This document shows, one piece after another, positions 1 through 10,410 of a stretch of 64,000 nucleotides of DNA (position 1 is its first letter; each line of letters begins with the position of its first letter). The position numbers and the translations under genes are program-made. The stretch covers positions 34,512,731 through 34,576,730 of the forward strand of contig OZ020618.1 in NCBI GenBank assembly GCA_963971575.1, written 5' to 3'. The notes under the pieces are model-generated. The model searched no databases. It was not told the DNA's origin and saw only the letters and a program-made list of their open reading frames with translations. This DNA comes from Liopterus haemorrhoidalis (taxonomy: Eukaryota; Arthropoda; Insecta; Coleoptera; Dytiscidae).

Positions 1-892
1 GATTTTCGCCAAAAAGGTGTCAAAAAACTTTTGTGCTCCACCCTATCTCCCAGAGGGGCTGATCTAAAAAAAATATCCGTAATACACATTGATGGGAACC
101 GGAATAGTTCAACAGAAATTTTTGGTCAGATAAGTTTTTCGAAAAATGTCGATTTTTTTGTCATTGATAAAAAAAAAATATTTTTTTAAAAATTCATTGT
201 GTGATATCAAAAGAAAGCTTGTAAGACGTAGATTAATGAACGATACATAGTATTGTGTAATTCGTTTTTCTTAACACGATTTTAACCAAAAATATTTCTA
301 AAAAAGTTCTTGTACCGCACCCTTTTACCCAAAGAGTTTAAACTGAAAATCTGAAAAAATTATAGGTCTTGTAAGGTAATCTGAGCCGGAAACGTACAAG
401 AGGAATTTTTGATCAGATTGTGTTTTTGAAAAATTAGACAGTTTTTGTGTTTTAGACAAAATTAATTATTTTTTTAATTCATGGTTAAATTGTGGCTAGT
501 AATGTCATGGATTTTTTGTATTTACAGCTAAGAGAAGGCGTGTATTTGAAATTAAAAATATTTAAAAAAATAATATATTTTTTTAAGAGTTACTCACACC
601 ACACCGCACTACACTCTACACTGTAAAATATTTCTTATTAATCTAATGAAGACATGAATACGAAGCAAATGGAGAAAAAAACCCGGAATATTTGGTAAAT
701 TATTTAAATTTTGTTTAAAAAAATTAAATGGAAGCTCTTAGTTCTCAAATAACGAATAAAATTGATTATCAAAAAAACTGTTGATTTTGATGTGATAAAT
801 GTACCTAGACATCCAGTATTATGTTGGCTTCTTACACTTATTAAATACCTATAAAACCCTGAAATGTATGAAAATTAACACTTAACTTAAAT
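1..892. repeat. Interspersed 1-kb repeat (family K), degenerate copy
   Basis: Non-coding AT-rich repeat. Two stretches (about 1-170 and 280-450) match each other and also match 55,290-55,480 and 57,000-57,190. Shared words include gaaccggaatagt, caacaggaatttttgatcagat and aaactgaaaatctgaaaaa. The end near 830-890 (tactta...aaatacctataaaaccctgaaatg) matches the ends of the two better copies at about 55,970 and 57,690. No open frame is present. The copy is truncated by the window start. Confidence 0.75.
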
Positions 893-1660
893 TTTTTATA
901 TCTACCCCTAGGCCACACTTAACATTTGAATTTCTGCTCCCCCTACTTTCAATTAAAATTTTAAAGTTATCACCCCCACCCTCACTTAAATTTTGAAACT
1001 TGAAGCAGTGCACAATTGAATACCTATATCTAATCTAAAAGAGATTCTACATTAGGTTTGATTTTATTGACAAATAATTATTTTCCAATTATTTGGTTGG
1101 TTGGATTCAATCATTTATCAATTAAATTTAGTACGTGGTTTGAATTTGGAAACCGGCATCCCTTCACGGTCGGCTAGTTCAATTAGTTTTAGTTTTTTCT
1201 ATACTTCATACTAGCGCTATGTATTTGTTATAAAATAAGTCAGAATTACTGTGGTAAATACTTGCATAGTATTAAAATATTCTTCCTAGAACTCAATATT
1301 TTCCAAATTTGGTGTTTGCAAAGCCCTGTTTGCGTGCGGTTCTGCTAAAAAAATAACAAATAAAGAAACAAGATTTGTTAATAAAGTAATGAGACTAAAT
1401 TTATTTCTCGAGAAATGGCACACGACAAAAACTATACTGTGGCGAGTCGAAAGCTACATTATCACTTTACTTTCGGTACAAGTTTCAACTGGCTAGTTGG
1501 ATTATATCTAGTTTTACAATCATTTGTGTAACTGCACGTTTTGGGGACGCGTCACAAAAATACAAAAATAATATCGAACAACGTTATGTGATTAAATTTT
1601 GTGTGAAATTAATAGAAAATACTGCCAAAACCTGTAAAAATACCAAAATTAAAATCTTGA
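893..1660. other. AT-rich stretch, nothing recognised
   Basis: No open frame of interest, no clear repeat boundary and no RNA gene could be recognised here. A short string near 1125-1140 (aatttagtacgtgg) recurs near 8131, which suggests small shared repeat debris. Confidence 0.4.
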
Positions 1661-1663
1661 AAC

Positions 1664-2115
1664 ATCTCTCGTGTCAAGATTGTACAACAATATATACAAG
1701 GTCAAACTGGTCGAAAATTTGCTATAAAATTTGGAGAACATTTGAAAGCCATCCAAAATAAAAAAGTAAAACAGTCCAACATAGCAGAACATAAGATTAC
1801 TAATAATCAAAACCTTTCTGTAAATGATTTTAAAATATTACACTTACATAACAACTTACTTAAACTGAACGTATTAAGCCTGGTTTATAATAAGCCCATA
1901 GCATAACTGCATATGCATTAAACAATAGATTTGACCCTTCAAAACATCTGTTTGTAATAAACAGAACAAAGAGAGTAGTGTAATTTTTATGCTTATGTTC
2001 CATAACATATCTATTATAAACCAGGCTTTAGAGTACAGGGATTTTTCAAAAATAATTACTCTGAAATTCCCTTAATGAATGACCAGATGGATGTTTACAA
2101 CTCACCCTTATAAAT
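1664..2115 (+). pseudogene. Penelope-like element fragment: GIY-YIG endonuclease end
   Basis: Translation in shifting frames gives the hallmarks of the C-terminal GIY-YIG endonuclease of Penelope-like retroelements: a Cys pair (C-x2-C), then IY, a frame change, then QGQTGRKF, EHLKAIQNKK and IAEHKITNN, followed by a KILHLHNNLLKLNVL-type block. A 151-bp MITE interrupts this block, and the reading frame and the family's Leu-rich pattern resume immediately after it. Further frame changes follow near 2075. The reverse transcriptase is absent. This is a dead, truncated relic. The identification rests on motif recognition only. Confidence 0.65.
1877..2027. mobile_element. 151-bp MITE, TSD TTA, in Penelope fragment
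   Basis: The element is bounded by inverted ends AGCCTGGTTTATAATA and its complement, and is flanked by TTA at 1874-1876 and 2028-2030. A 3-bp TWA duplication is typical of PIF/Harbinger MITEs. Removing it rejoins the Penelope frame. A second, partial relative lies at 54,682-54,775 and shares the internal word ttgttctgtttattacaaac in opposite orientation. Confidence 0.85.
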
Positions 2116-2732
2116 CCGTAACTTTTTCCCTTTATCTACTAATTATGTTTATACCTGTATTCTCTACCATTGGTATTTGTTTTTACAGAATGTATGTGTT
2201 AAAAATAAGTTGAGGTTTTTGTTGAGTAATTTGAACTCGATGGCGTCACTGTCGAAATACGTAGAGGGCAGTGATCTTAAACCGTTTCTTAAAATTATTG
2301 AAACCTTAGGGAACCGGTTGTTAGAATTATTAAAAATAAATTAATTACTCTGACTTCAGTTTTGAATCGTGCGCCGTGCCCTGCAGTGTTGCAAATGTAA
2401 TATTTATTTTATAGGTTATTAATAATACGCTCTTAAAATTGTTTCCTTATATTTAATAAATGGAAGTAAGTTATTTGTTTTCACTCTTAAAAATACAGAA
2501 TAGGTTCTTAGATATCACATGACTTTATAGAACCGCTTCCTGAAAATTTAGGATGCCATCACTGGTATAGGGTAATATTAAACTTATATTTGTGAAACTA
2601 ACCGAGTGTTTTATTTATTTATTACTTCTATATCTCTCTTATTATTGACCTACCAGGAAAAACGTACATGACAAAAATTATTTCTAATAAGAAACGAAAG
2701 AAAGAATTATTTTGGACGTTTGCGATTGCTGA
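2116..2732. other. Unassigned AT-rich interval
   Basis: Starts with the last traces of the Penelope relic. After that no repeat, gene or RNA can be identified. Confidence 0.35.
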
Positions 2733-3025
2733 GTTTTTTTTTTTTTAATTATTATTTCGTATAGCATAATGCCTAGGTGTCATAGATATTTGTGTCGCGA
2801 CTAGCGCTCTCTGGCATAACCTAACCACTACTTTTTACGTAGCCCAGACCACTAGCTTTACGTGCCCTCTGAAGATACAGGTACTCCTTTAAGGAAAGGC
2901 TGATTGGGCCTAAGGTTGGTACGGCCAAGAACTTTTTTGATTTTTTTTTTTTTGCCCGTACTTGTGATCGAATTCTAGATTCCACACTATAAAACAAGTG
3001 GTATAACCACTACGGTACAGTACAT
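2733..3025 (-). mobile_element. tRNA-derived SINE
   Basis: Read on the minus strand, the head near 3018-2965 holds an RNA polymerase III A box (TACCGTAGTGG) and a B-box-like word (AGAATTCGATCAC). An A-rich linker, a body of about 200 bp and an A-rich tail at 2734-2745 follow. The order of pol III promoter, unrelated body and A tail is the standard SINE layout. Clean TSDs could not be identified, so the ends are approximate. Confidence 0.65.
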
Positions 3026-4061
3026 TGTCAAAAGAGTGGTTTAGAATAAAGAAACGATTATTTTCTGTTTTACTTGAAATTGAAATATCTCATTTATAAT
3101 TTATGTTACGGCAAAAACAAAACCGTACGAGGTACGGGTACTCCAACTAGTAAATAACTAACGGCCGTTTACACCGGTCATAATTAACTCTTAACTAAAT
3201 ATTAAAAATTAAATTTCATTGCTCCGCATACTTAATTCGGGCTTAAGCTGCTGACTATTAATAAAATTTAATCACTAACATGGATACGGATTAAATAGTT
3301 ATTAAGAATTTGACATTTATTGTTGCACATTTGACTATAAAAGAAAGATTGATTAGTACAATTTTATTATAAATATGGATGAAGAATAGACATAGATATA
3401 CGTTTTTTTAGAATTGATGTTGCCAAAAAAATCTCAAAGAGCAAATTATTATGATACTATCGTCAAAATTGCATTTATAAAAAATAGGTAATGATTTCTT
3501 TTATCCAAAAATACAGTTTTGTGCTAAAACGACGATTCCAATATTGTCTTATTTAAAATAAATACCAATAATAGTTGCTGTTGTACTTCCCAATATACGA
3601 GTACACATAGAAGAACTAAATATGAAAGAATATTGTACTGCCAGTCTGAGCCCAACCAAAGTATTGCTGCACCCGAGGCAAAGTACCAATTTTGCGCTCC
3701 GTCTCGTCGGTGATAAGCAAAAGAAAAAGTAGATGGATCGAAGTGATGAGTAAAAAAAGGAAAATAATTTTTGCCCCCCTGTCAACTCAGCGTCCCCGGT
3801 ACCTGAAGAGCTGGATGAATACGTGTCCCATCAATTGATAATAGATGGACAAATACCAGACGAAATTTTGAATGTACGTGACGCAGCTGGAATTGAATTA
3901 TGTACGTAAACAATTAATAAATGAATATTTAGAACGACTTAATTAAAATATTATAGAATAGTGTAAAATATTAGTATTTAATATAATAAACATTAAAATA
4001 TATATTTTTATGTTTATATTTATGTATTTTTATTAAAATTTTTAACACATAATTTTTTCAT
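3026..4061. other. Unassigned interval between SINE and Harbinger relic
   Basis: AT-rich. A 78-codon minus-strand frame at 3549-3785 resembles no family and is probably chance. A short open piece at 3803-3910 (plus) is followed at 4062 by the Harbinger fragment and might be decayed upstream sequence of it, but I do not recognise it. Confidence 0.35.
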
Positions 4062-4235
4062 AAAATTCAGCTTCAAAATTTAATTGATTTGAGATTTCTG
4101 GAAACAGGGGCTTTCCAAATGCTAGTTGGTGATGATGTGCATGTACACAAAAGTACAGTTTGCAAAATAGTTAAAAATCTAATACATCGAATTACCCTGT
4201 TGAGATCGCAGTTTATTTCATATGCCGGAAAATAA
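4062..4235 (+). pseudogene. PIF/Harbinger (HARBI1-like) transposase fragment 1
   Basis: A frame of about 58 codons reads LRFLETGAFQMLVGDD followed by VHKSTVCKIVKNLIHRI. This is the helix-turn-helix portion that precedes the DDE nuclease in HARBI1-type proteins (family pattern LRFLATGSFQxxVGD...SxSTVSRxV). It ends in TAA, and no DDE core follows. It is a separate relic from the Harbinger gene split at 8.3, 26.5 and 51.4 kb, because the overlapping segment differs. Confidence 0.75.
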
Positions 4236-5187
4236 TGAGGAAATTTTGAAAATTATAAAAAATATATGTCTTTTGCAAACTTTCCATGTGAAATTTTTAC
4301 ACATTTTTCTGCCATTTTTTAATAATCTATTTTTAAACTAATTGTATAAAATATATATTTTTGTAAATTATTTTTGACACTGACATTGACTATTGTGAAC
4401 AATTGATCATTTGTGAACAATTGATCACATAAATGAACAGAAAGAAAACAGATTAGATGAGAATCGAGAAACCGTCAAAAATTTATCGACTCGATAAGGT
4501 TTATTGTATTCATAATTATTGAGGCGATATCGTGACAATAATTGTTTTTTCCAGAAACCGGCCTTTAATTATGTTTACAACTATATCCATAAATTATAAA
4601 ACAAGGAAGATAGCGGACTCCCACGCTACGGCTTTGGACAGCGATAGTTGCGACATTCGAGGTTGTAAAATGAACTAGGATTAGGTAATATGCAACCCGC
4701 AGTGCACACAAATATATTTTTATATTTAAAATTGCTATGAATCGCGCGATCATTAATTTTCTACCAAAATTACATTTTATTTTTTAATTTAAGATTGCCT
4801 TGAACCGAAAATTATGATTAATTTATTTACAACTCTCGTAATTAATTTCCTAAAATTAAAATTAATTACAATTGTTAAAAGTTAATACTTCAGTAAGCAT
4901 TAAGTTTCATTATTTTATTTGCAAGCAAGCATATGAAATAAATAAATAAGTATTTATTTTTTACTTTTATATTTGTTGTACATATTAAATTTAGTCTGTG
5001 CCATTTTTTTTATTACATTTTTTATATATTTTTTGCATTATACTCTTTAAAATATTATTAATTTCACTACACCATTTGAAAATGAAAAATGTGGTGCTAA
5101 TATTTAAAAAATTCTTATAAAATTCATCGCTTTTACAATCACAATTTACTGTCACCTGTCGTTAGAACGTCAAAAACAATAGGAGAA
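4236..5187. other. AT-rich interval, nothing recognised
   Basis: Runs of A and T dominate. The 62-codon minus-strand frame at 4565-4753 has no family features and is taken as chance. Confidence 0.35.
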
Positions 5188-5252
5188 ACTTTTTAAGATC
5201 GCAGCGCCATATGCGGCAAAGCTGGAACACTCGAAAGTCACATTAAACCGTA

Positions 5253-5720
5253 GGCAGCAGTCTGACTGATCGAGCGCCGTCGTGTAACGTAGCGTCGAGT
5301 CGTGTAGTGTCGTTTAAAAATTTAAAAGCTGGTCTGACTGATCAAGTACTGTCGAGTATTATCGATCATTCAGTGTCAAGTAAATTTGTTTCTCACTTGT
5401 CAAATAGTGCATATTCCAACCTAAAACTATCAAACAGTTAATTTTGCGAGTCCATTTTACTCTATATTGTAATTTTGTTTTTTTTTTGACGTTCCAACTG
5501 TCAAATAATATATGGTTATGAACTAATATGCTTAAATCGCATGTGCTATGCGTCGAGCGTCGAGCGTCAAGTGAAATTCAAACCGGTTTGAAATACAAAC
5601 AACTTGATGCTACTTGACGGTAAACGATGGTTCAGTGCGACTCATGCCCTTAGTTAACGTGTGTTTGAAATTTGCTCGACAGCAAACGATCGACAGCACT
5701 CGATCAGTCAGACCGCGGCC
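5253..5720. mobile_element. 468-bp TIR MITE (family F)
   Basis: The inverted ends share GTCTGACTGATCGAG (left 5260-5274; complement at the right end near 5700-5714). The end motif is repeated internally at 5331-5345. The element is flanked by TA-containing trinucleotides. It appears to be inserted inside family-E copy 1. It has no coding capacity. Confidence 0.65.
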
Positions 5721-5965
5721 TTACTCGTGTATTTGTTTACCTAGTGAAAATGAACACGAGTTGTATTTTTCCTGTTTTCCGAACTTTTTTTGTTTAATTT
5801 AAAGGCAATCTACGATTTACAACATATATAATAATATACTATTCTAAAGAAATTTCATGGAAATTTTTAATTTTTCATTGTTTTTTAATTCTTTTTGACT
5901 GTCTTTCAATATAATAACAACAAAAATATGGTAAATATATTAGTAAAAATTAATATCTCTGCCTG

Positions 5966-6016
5966 AAAAAGTAGGTGATATATTAAAAGGCCCTTTTAAT
6001 ATATCACCTACTTTTT
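5966..6016. repeat. Perfect 51-bp palindrome
   Basis: Arms of 25 bp (5966-5990 and 5992-6016) are exact inverted complements separated by a single C. Transcribed or single-stranded, this would form a near-loopless hairpin. Confidence 0.95.
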
Positions 6017-6440
6017 GACTTATGATTTAGGCAAGTTTTGGGTGGGATAAATGCTTTTTTCAGTCTTTTCTTGGACGTAAAAAAAAACTTCCCATAAATG
6101 CAATGAGCAAACATGCATGCATGGGCTTGGATTTTTGCCCATTTTTAATTTTTGGGTCTATAAAAACCTAGGATCCACTTTTTCTCTGCTTCCAAACGTC
6201 ATTTCAATTGATATTTTTTTCGATTTAGGTAAATTATGGAATGTTTAAGAAGAATTCTTCCTTATTCACGATTTACATTGCGGCACACAACAAAATTGAT
6301 TGTGTTTTTTCCATAATTCCCAAAAATAAAACACAAACAACAAAGAAACACGTATTTCTCCATTGAACAAAACAAAACAATGTCACTTTCGTATGTTCCG
6401 TAAATTGCCACCAGATGTCAGGGCGCTTAGGAAGTTTCCC

Positions 6441-7019
6441 CTATTGCCGCAAATTGCCGATAGTGAAGTGTTTTCAAAATGTTGGTTAAAAAAACGCTTT
6501 TAGCGCTGTCGGTGGATGGAATATAAATTAAAACCGTTTCAAGGCCGTGTATATGAGTTTCATACCCCTGACTATATCCACTGAAGCATTTGAAATACCC
6601 GGGAAACCCCACCCCTTTCCTGCCCCACCACTTTTAGTTCCATAACCCAACAACTATAGCGCTAATTTGGTTTAAAAAAATATAACGTCAGTTTCGTATC
6701 TATTTCTTTCTTTATCTATGTTTAGTATATTAATCTAGCATCACAGTGAACATCTAGAGCTAGAAGTTAGCACTAAATTGTTAGCTGAATTTAGAAACAT
6801 GCCCACATTACGCTCATCATTTTCACGCCTGTGTCATCGGTATACAAAAATTTCGAACCCCGCCAAAACCATGTGGCGGTTATCTGATGAGTGTAGCACA
6901 CAATTTCCACCAGGAGGCAGTTGTGTTGGACACCCACCCAGCACTCACCACCACTGAATAATCCACAAACAGGAATTTTAAATCTTACCTATTTAAATAT
7001 GGCAGTTATTGTGAATGTG
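6441..7019. other. Unassigned interval
   Basis: Contains a moderately GC-rich block at 6810-6960 with a small inverted repeat (CCGCC...GGCGG). No gene or repeat family could be assigned. Confidence 0.35.
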
Positions 7020-7049
7020 ACTTGCACGTGGCGTATTTAATGTTTTGTG

Positions 7050-7830
7050 GTGGAAAGAATTTTAAGTGATCAATAATATATTAATTAGGAAATATTGGCC
7101 CATCAGCTGAAATCAAACTTATATGTGTTGTATATTTTACTTTTTTTTAATATGTTCGATATTTGATATTCGATATTTGAAATATTTGATATCAATAACA
7201 TATTAATTAGGAAAAATTGGCTCATCAGCTGTAATCAGACTTATATGTATCGTATATTTTACTTTTTTTTTGTTATGTTCGATATTTGATATTCAATATT
7301 TGAAATGTTCGATATCAATAATATATTTATTATATTTGTTGCAAATATTGGCCCATCACCTGAAATCAGACTTATATGTATAGTATAGGCTGACCATTTT
7401 CTTAAGAAGGCAATGCGGGACTGATCAAAAAAAAAAAGGTCCTCACCTCCCAAAATCCGAGTGAAGAGCAAAAAAAAAATCAACTCCCAAATCCAAGTGA
7501 CGAGCAAAAGAAAAAGGTCCTCACCTCCCAAATCCAAGTGAAGGGCAAAAAAAAGTCCTCATCTCCCAAAATCCGAGTGAAGAGCAAAAAAAAAGGTTTT
7601 CACCTCCCAAATCCAAGTGACGAGCAAAAAAAAAGGTCCTCACCTCCCAAATCCAAATGCGGGACAAAATTCTAAAATGCGGGACAAAATGTTAAAATGC
7701 GGGATAAAATGTTAAAATGCGGGACAGTCCCGCAAAATGCGGGACGAATGGTCACCCTAGTATAGTATATTCTACTTTTGTTGGTGATGTTTGATATTTG
7801 AAATGTTAGATTTATTGCAAATATTGGCAA
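7050..7830. repeat. About 121-bp tandem repeat, 3-4 copies
   Basis: The units begin with atcaataatatattaattagg-type words at about 7070, 7190 and 7312, and share ttggcccatcagctgaaatcag and gatatttgatattc. MITE G1 interrupts the array, and repeat sequence resumes after 7767. Confidence 0.85.
7386..7759. mobile_element. hAT-type MITE, family G copy 1
   Basis: The TIRs are TAGGCTGACCA and TGGTCACCCTA, with an exact 8-bp TSD GTATAGTA (7378-7385 and 7760-7767). The interior is a minisatellite of about 37-bp units (cctcacctcccaaatccaag, gag-caaa tracts), ending in repeats of aaaatgcgggac. An 8-bp TSD fits the hAT superfamily. Two relatives bracket the satellite array at 26,591 and 51,157. Confidence 0.9.
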
Positions 7831-8327
7831 ATACTTTTTTTCTTTATAAAGGTTGACCTATGCTATTTATGTACCTATTATATAATTATGTATGTTAGAT
7901 TATTATTATTATTATTATTATATATGTACAAGTAACAATAAAAAGGTCAATTTTATATTATGTGTTTCTCTATAACCTCTTTTTAATATTAATCATGGAT
8001 ATATTTTAATATTAAATTTCGAATTGTATTAAAATTTTATGTAAAACGGAAACGTATTCATGTTTTATCAATTGTAATTTTTTTGGAATAATAAATATAA
8101 GTACATTCAAATTTCGCGGTTTCATTTAATTTAGTACGTGGTGGATCTCTAGTTAGCATTAGTTACGCTGAACAAAATTTTAACACAAAGATGGCACTTC
8201 TGTGATCATCTTATTGATTGACAGATACATTTGTAATGTCACTGTCAAATATACACCAAATATAGTAAGATGCAAGTCTTAACCAACGAAAAGTGTAATT
8301 AAGGATTCTTTTGAAATTTAGTATTAT
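7831..8327. other. AT-rich interval with (TTA)n microsatellite
   Basis: A TTA/ATT microsatellite lies at about 7899-7921. The rest is unassigned upstream sequence of the Harbinger gene. Confidence 0.5.
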
Positions 8328-8496
8328 TATGGATTCGTCGTCTGATTCTGACATTTATTCTGAGAATGTATAGAACAAGTTATTAATATTTTACTAAGAC
8401 CTTGTTTATTTGGAGACCGAACAAATCCTTTTGAAATGTTCGATGATATTGAATTTAAATTAAGATTCCGTTTAAATAAAATGACTTGCAAATATA
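8328..8496 (+). pseudogene. Harbinger (HARBI1-like) transposase, piece 1 of 3
   Basis: After a frame-disrupted start near 8328, codons from 8397 read FGDRTNPFEMFDDIEF then KLRFRLNKMT. This corresponds to the N-terminal region of HARBI1-type Harbinger proteins (pattern ...NPFE.YDD.EF..RFR..K). The sequence stops exactly at the gypsy LTR at 8497. The next part of the same domain starts at 26,450 and the third at 51,386. The frame is also broken by a one-base shift and by a stop in piece 2, so the gene is dead. Confidence 0.75.
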
Positions 8497-8690
8497 TGTA
8501 GGATGGTAGTGCGAAAAGACACATTAACAATGAAAATAGTTTTAATTAATTTAACAGATACAAATAACGAAATTAGATACATCAAAAACAAAGCGTTCGA
8601 CTACACAACATGTAGGCCTCCAACTTCTAATGCAACTGCCCCCCTCTCTGTCTGGGTCGGCTCAGTGGCGGAGGGTGCATCATTCCAACA
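8497..8690 (-). repeat. 3' LTR of gypsy 1 (194 bp)
   Basis: The first 105 bp match 13,122-13,226 and the rest matches 26,335-26,445. The 5' LTR has about 22 extra bases (around 26,360-26,385). The pol reading frame continues into this LTR. Confidence 0.88.
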
Positions 8691-9066
8691 AGTCGGCCCT
8701 CCTGCATCGGTCTCCGCCTCGGAGTCCGCCGCCTCGCTGTCATCTTCGGAATCGGATAGATCGCCTTGCCACATCTTCATCAGATCCGCACTGGATGTGG
8801 TGTGTCTGGGCCCCTCGCCTGAAGCTACTCGCTCTACAACATACCTGTCATGTTCGTTAACGGAACTTACTTTGTACGGCCCCAGATACTTAGGATAAAC
8901 CTTAAGATCTGGGCCAAACTGGGTGCATCTAATGGCCACTAAGTCTCCTACTTCGTAGCTCTTGGCTTCTTTTCTTCTTCTGTTGAAGCTTCTTCGGTTC
9001 TCTTCTTGTACTTTTCTTATCTGCATCTTGGCACGCTCTCGAAGCTCTTCTTTGTAGTCTTGTAAA
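8601..9066 (-). pseudogene. Gypsy 1 integrase C-terminus (GPY/F module)
   Basis: A minus-strand frame of about 150 codons reads YEVGDLVAIRCTQFGPD, then the GPY motif (YLGPYKV), then DRYVVERV and an acidic tail (SDSEDDSEAADSEAET). The GPY/F module is the integrase C-terminal domain of many gypsy elements and binds DNA non-specifically. Homologous wording is present in gypsy 2 (FLGPYKV...DRYDVERV). The frame runs about 30 codons into the 3' LTR. It is joined near 9063-9070 directly to the middle of RNase H, so the HHCC and DDE parts of integrase have been deleted. Confidence 0.85.
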
Positions 9067-9570
9067 CTTTATGATGGCCAAAACTTCCAACTCATAGCTA
9101 GAATATTTTTGCTCACATTCTGTAATCTTTCTACTAAAATAGTATACAGGATGTAACTTCCCGTCGTCTGTGCTCTTTTGCATCAAGATCGCTGCTAACT
9201 CAAATTTTGATGCGTCCGTATACAGTTCTATTTCTGCATCTTCCTGAAAAATAGTAAGTACTGGCTTCTTAGAGAGTTTCTCCTTCAACATCTGAAATGC
9301 GATTTTCTGTTCTGGTCCGAACTGAAAGGGTTTATCCTTCTTCAATAATTCGCTAAGCGGTCTCGCTATTATAGAGTAGTTACAAATAAATTTGCGGAAA
9401 TAACCCGCCAACCCTAGGAAACTTTGTAGATGTTTCACATCGTTTGGTTCTGGAAAGTTCATTACCACTCTAACTTTCAAATGATCCGGACAAATTGTAC
9501 CGTTTTCTATTTCATAACCTAAGTAGGTTATCTTACGGCAAAAGAATTGGCATTTTGACCAATTAATCTA
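9067..9570 (-). pseudogene. Gypsy 1 RT C-terminus and partial RNase H
   Basis: The frame holds FLGLAGYFRKFI and ARPLSELLKKDKPFQFGPEQ (RT connection), then ELYTDASKFELAAILMQ (RNase H, first catalytic Asp) and YYFSRKITECEQKYSSYELE. It ends at ..LEVLAIIKF, where the sequence jumps to the integrase C-terminal region in a different frame. Upstream it is offset from the RT frame by a stop or frameshift near 9,565. The element cannot move by itself. Confidence 0.88.
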
Positions 9571-10410
9571 TGAGCCATAATCCTCAGCTAATTTTAGAAC
9601 TAATCTCAACCGATCTACTGCTTCTATTGAGTCTTTAGCCATGATATTCACATCATCAAGGTAAACAACTAACATACCCTTTTGCGCAAGTGGTTTAAAA
9701 ATCTCATGCACGTATTTTTGAAATACTGCAGGGCTGTTACAAAATCCAAACGGCATTCGCTTAAATTCGAATTGCCCCGTGCTGGTAACAAATGAGGTAT
9801 ATTTTCTACTACCTGCCTCAACTGGTACATGAAAGAAACCATTTCGCAAGTGAATTGTGCTAAACACCTTGACTTTCTGCAATTTATCTATCTGTTCGTC
9901 TATTAGGGGTAAAGGAAAACGATCTCGTATTACCTGCTTATTCAATCTGCGGTAGTCAATACAGACTCGAATCGTGCCGTCCTTCTTCTTAACAGGAACT
10001 ACAGGACTGCTATAGTCAGATGTACTTGGCTGTATTATATCGTTCGACAACCACTCTTCAATCTGCTTCTCAACTTCCTTTTCTTCCTTTAGAGGTAGCC
10101 TCCTTGGTCTCTGTGAAACAGGCATTTCATCTTTCAATAAAATTTTCATTTTAACCGTTGTTCTGCACGGTTTAGGGGAGTAATTATCAATAATTTCCCT
10201 TATCTCACGCTCATAATCAAGATCACCTATTTTTAATGGTAATTCTTTATCCTCATCCAGTTCTACAGGCATTACCGGATTTTCTAAGTTCAGCTCCTTA
10301 TTAACTTTTATCTCCGTTTGACCGAAGGTAATCGTAGCATGTTTCAATAATTCGGTCCCTATAATGCATCCAACCTTCATCACATTCTGGTCTACGACAT
10401 GAATAGGCAT
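9568..10410 (-). pseudogene. Gypsy 1 protease end and reverse transcriptase
   Basis: An open stretch of about 280 codons. The N-terminal part (VGCIIGTELLKHATITFG) is the C-terminal flap region of a retropepsin. An acidic linker follows, then RT: SQRPRRLPLKEE, SSPVVPVKKKDGTIRVCIDYRRLN, RFPLPLIDEQ, FHVPVEAGSRKYTSFVT, FKRMPFGFCNSPAVFQ and the catalytic YLDD box (VVYLDDVNI). The Asp of the first catalytic motif (normally LDL) reads IHLRNGFFH, so a catalytic residue appears lost. Related wording is seen in gypsy 2. Confidence 0.9.

Larger units (their letters stand above)
5188..6440. mobile_element. TIR element, family E copy 1 (about 1.25 kb)
   Basis: The left end (ttttaagatcgcagcgcc) and right end (ccaccagatgtcagggcgctt) match the two ends of the 252-bp family-E MITE at 29,611-29,862, where they read ttttaagatcacagcgct and ccaccagatgtcatatcgctt. 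The interior here is larger because it contains family-F MITE 5253-5720 and other sequence. No transposase is visible. Exact ends and TSD are unclear. Confidence 0.55.

Noticed and set aside
3549..3785. 78-codon minus-strand frame
   Set aside because: It has no domain, no conserved pattern and no plausible context.
6820..6925. Possible hammerhead ribozyme (CTGATGA at 6884-6890 after a CCGCC/GGCGG stem)
   Set aside because: The stem after CTGATGA is followed by AATTT and not GAAA, and no stem III partner is visible.
7259..7537. 92-codon minus-strand frame
   Set aside because: It crosses a MITE boundary and its internal minisatellite; not a gene.
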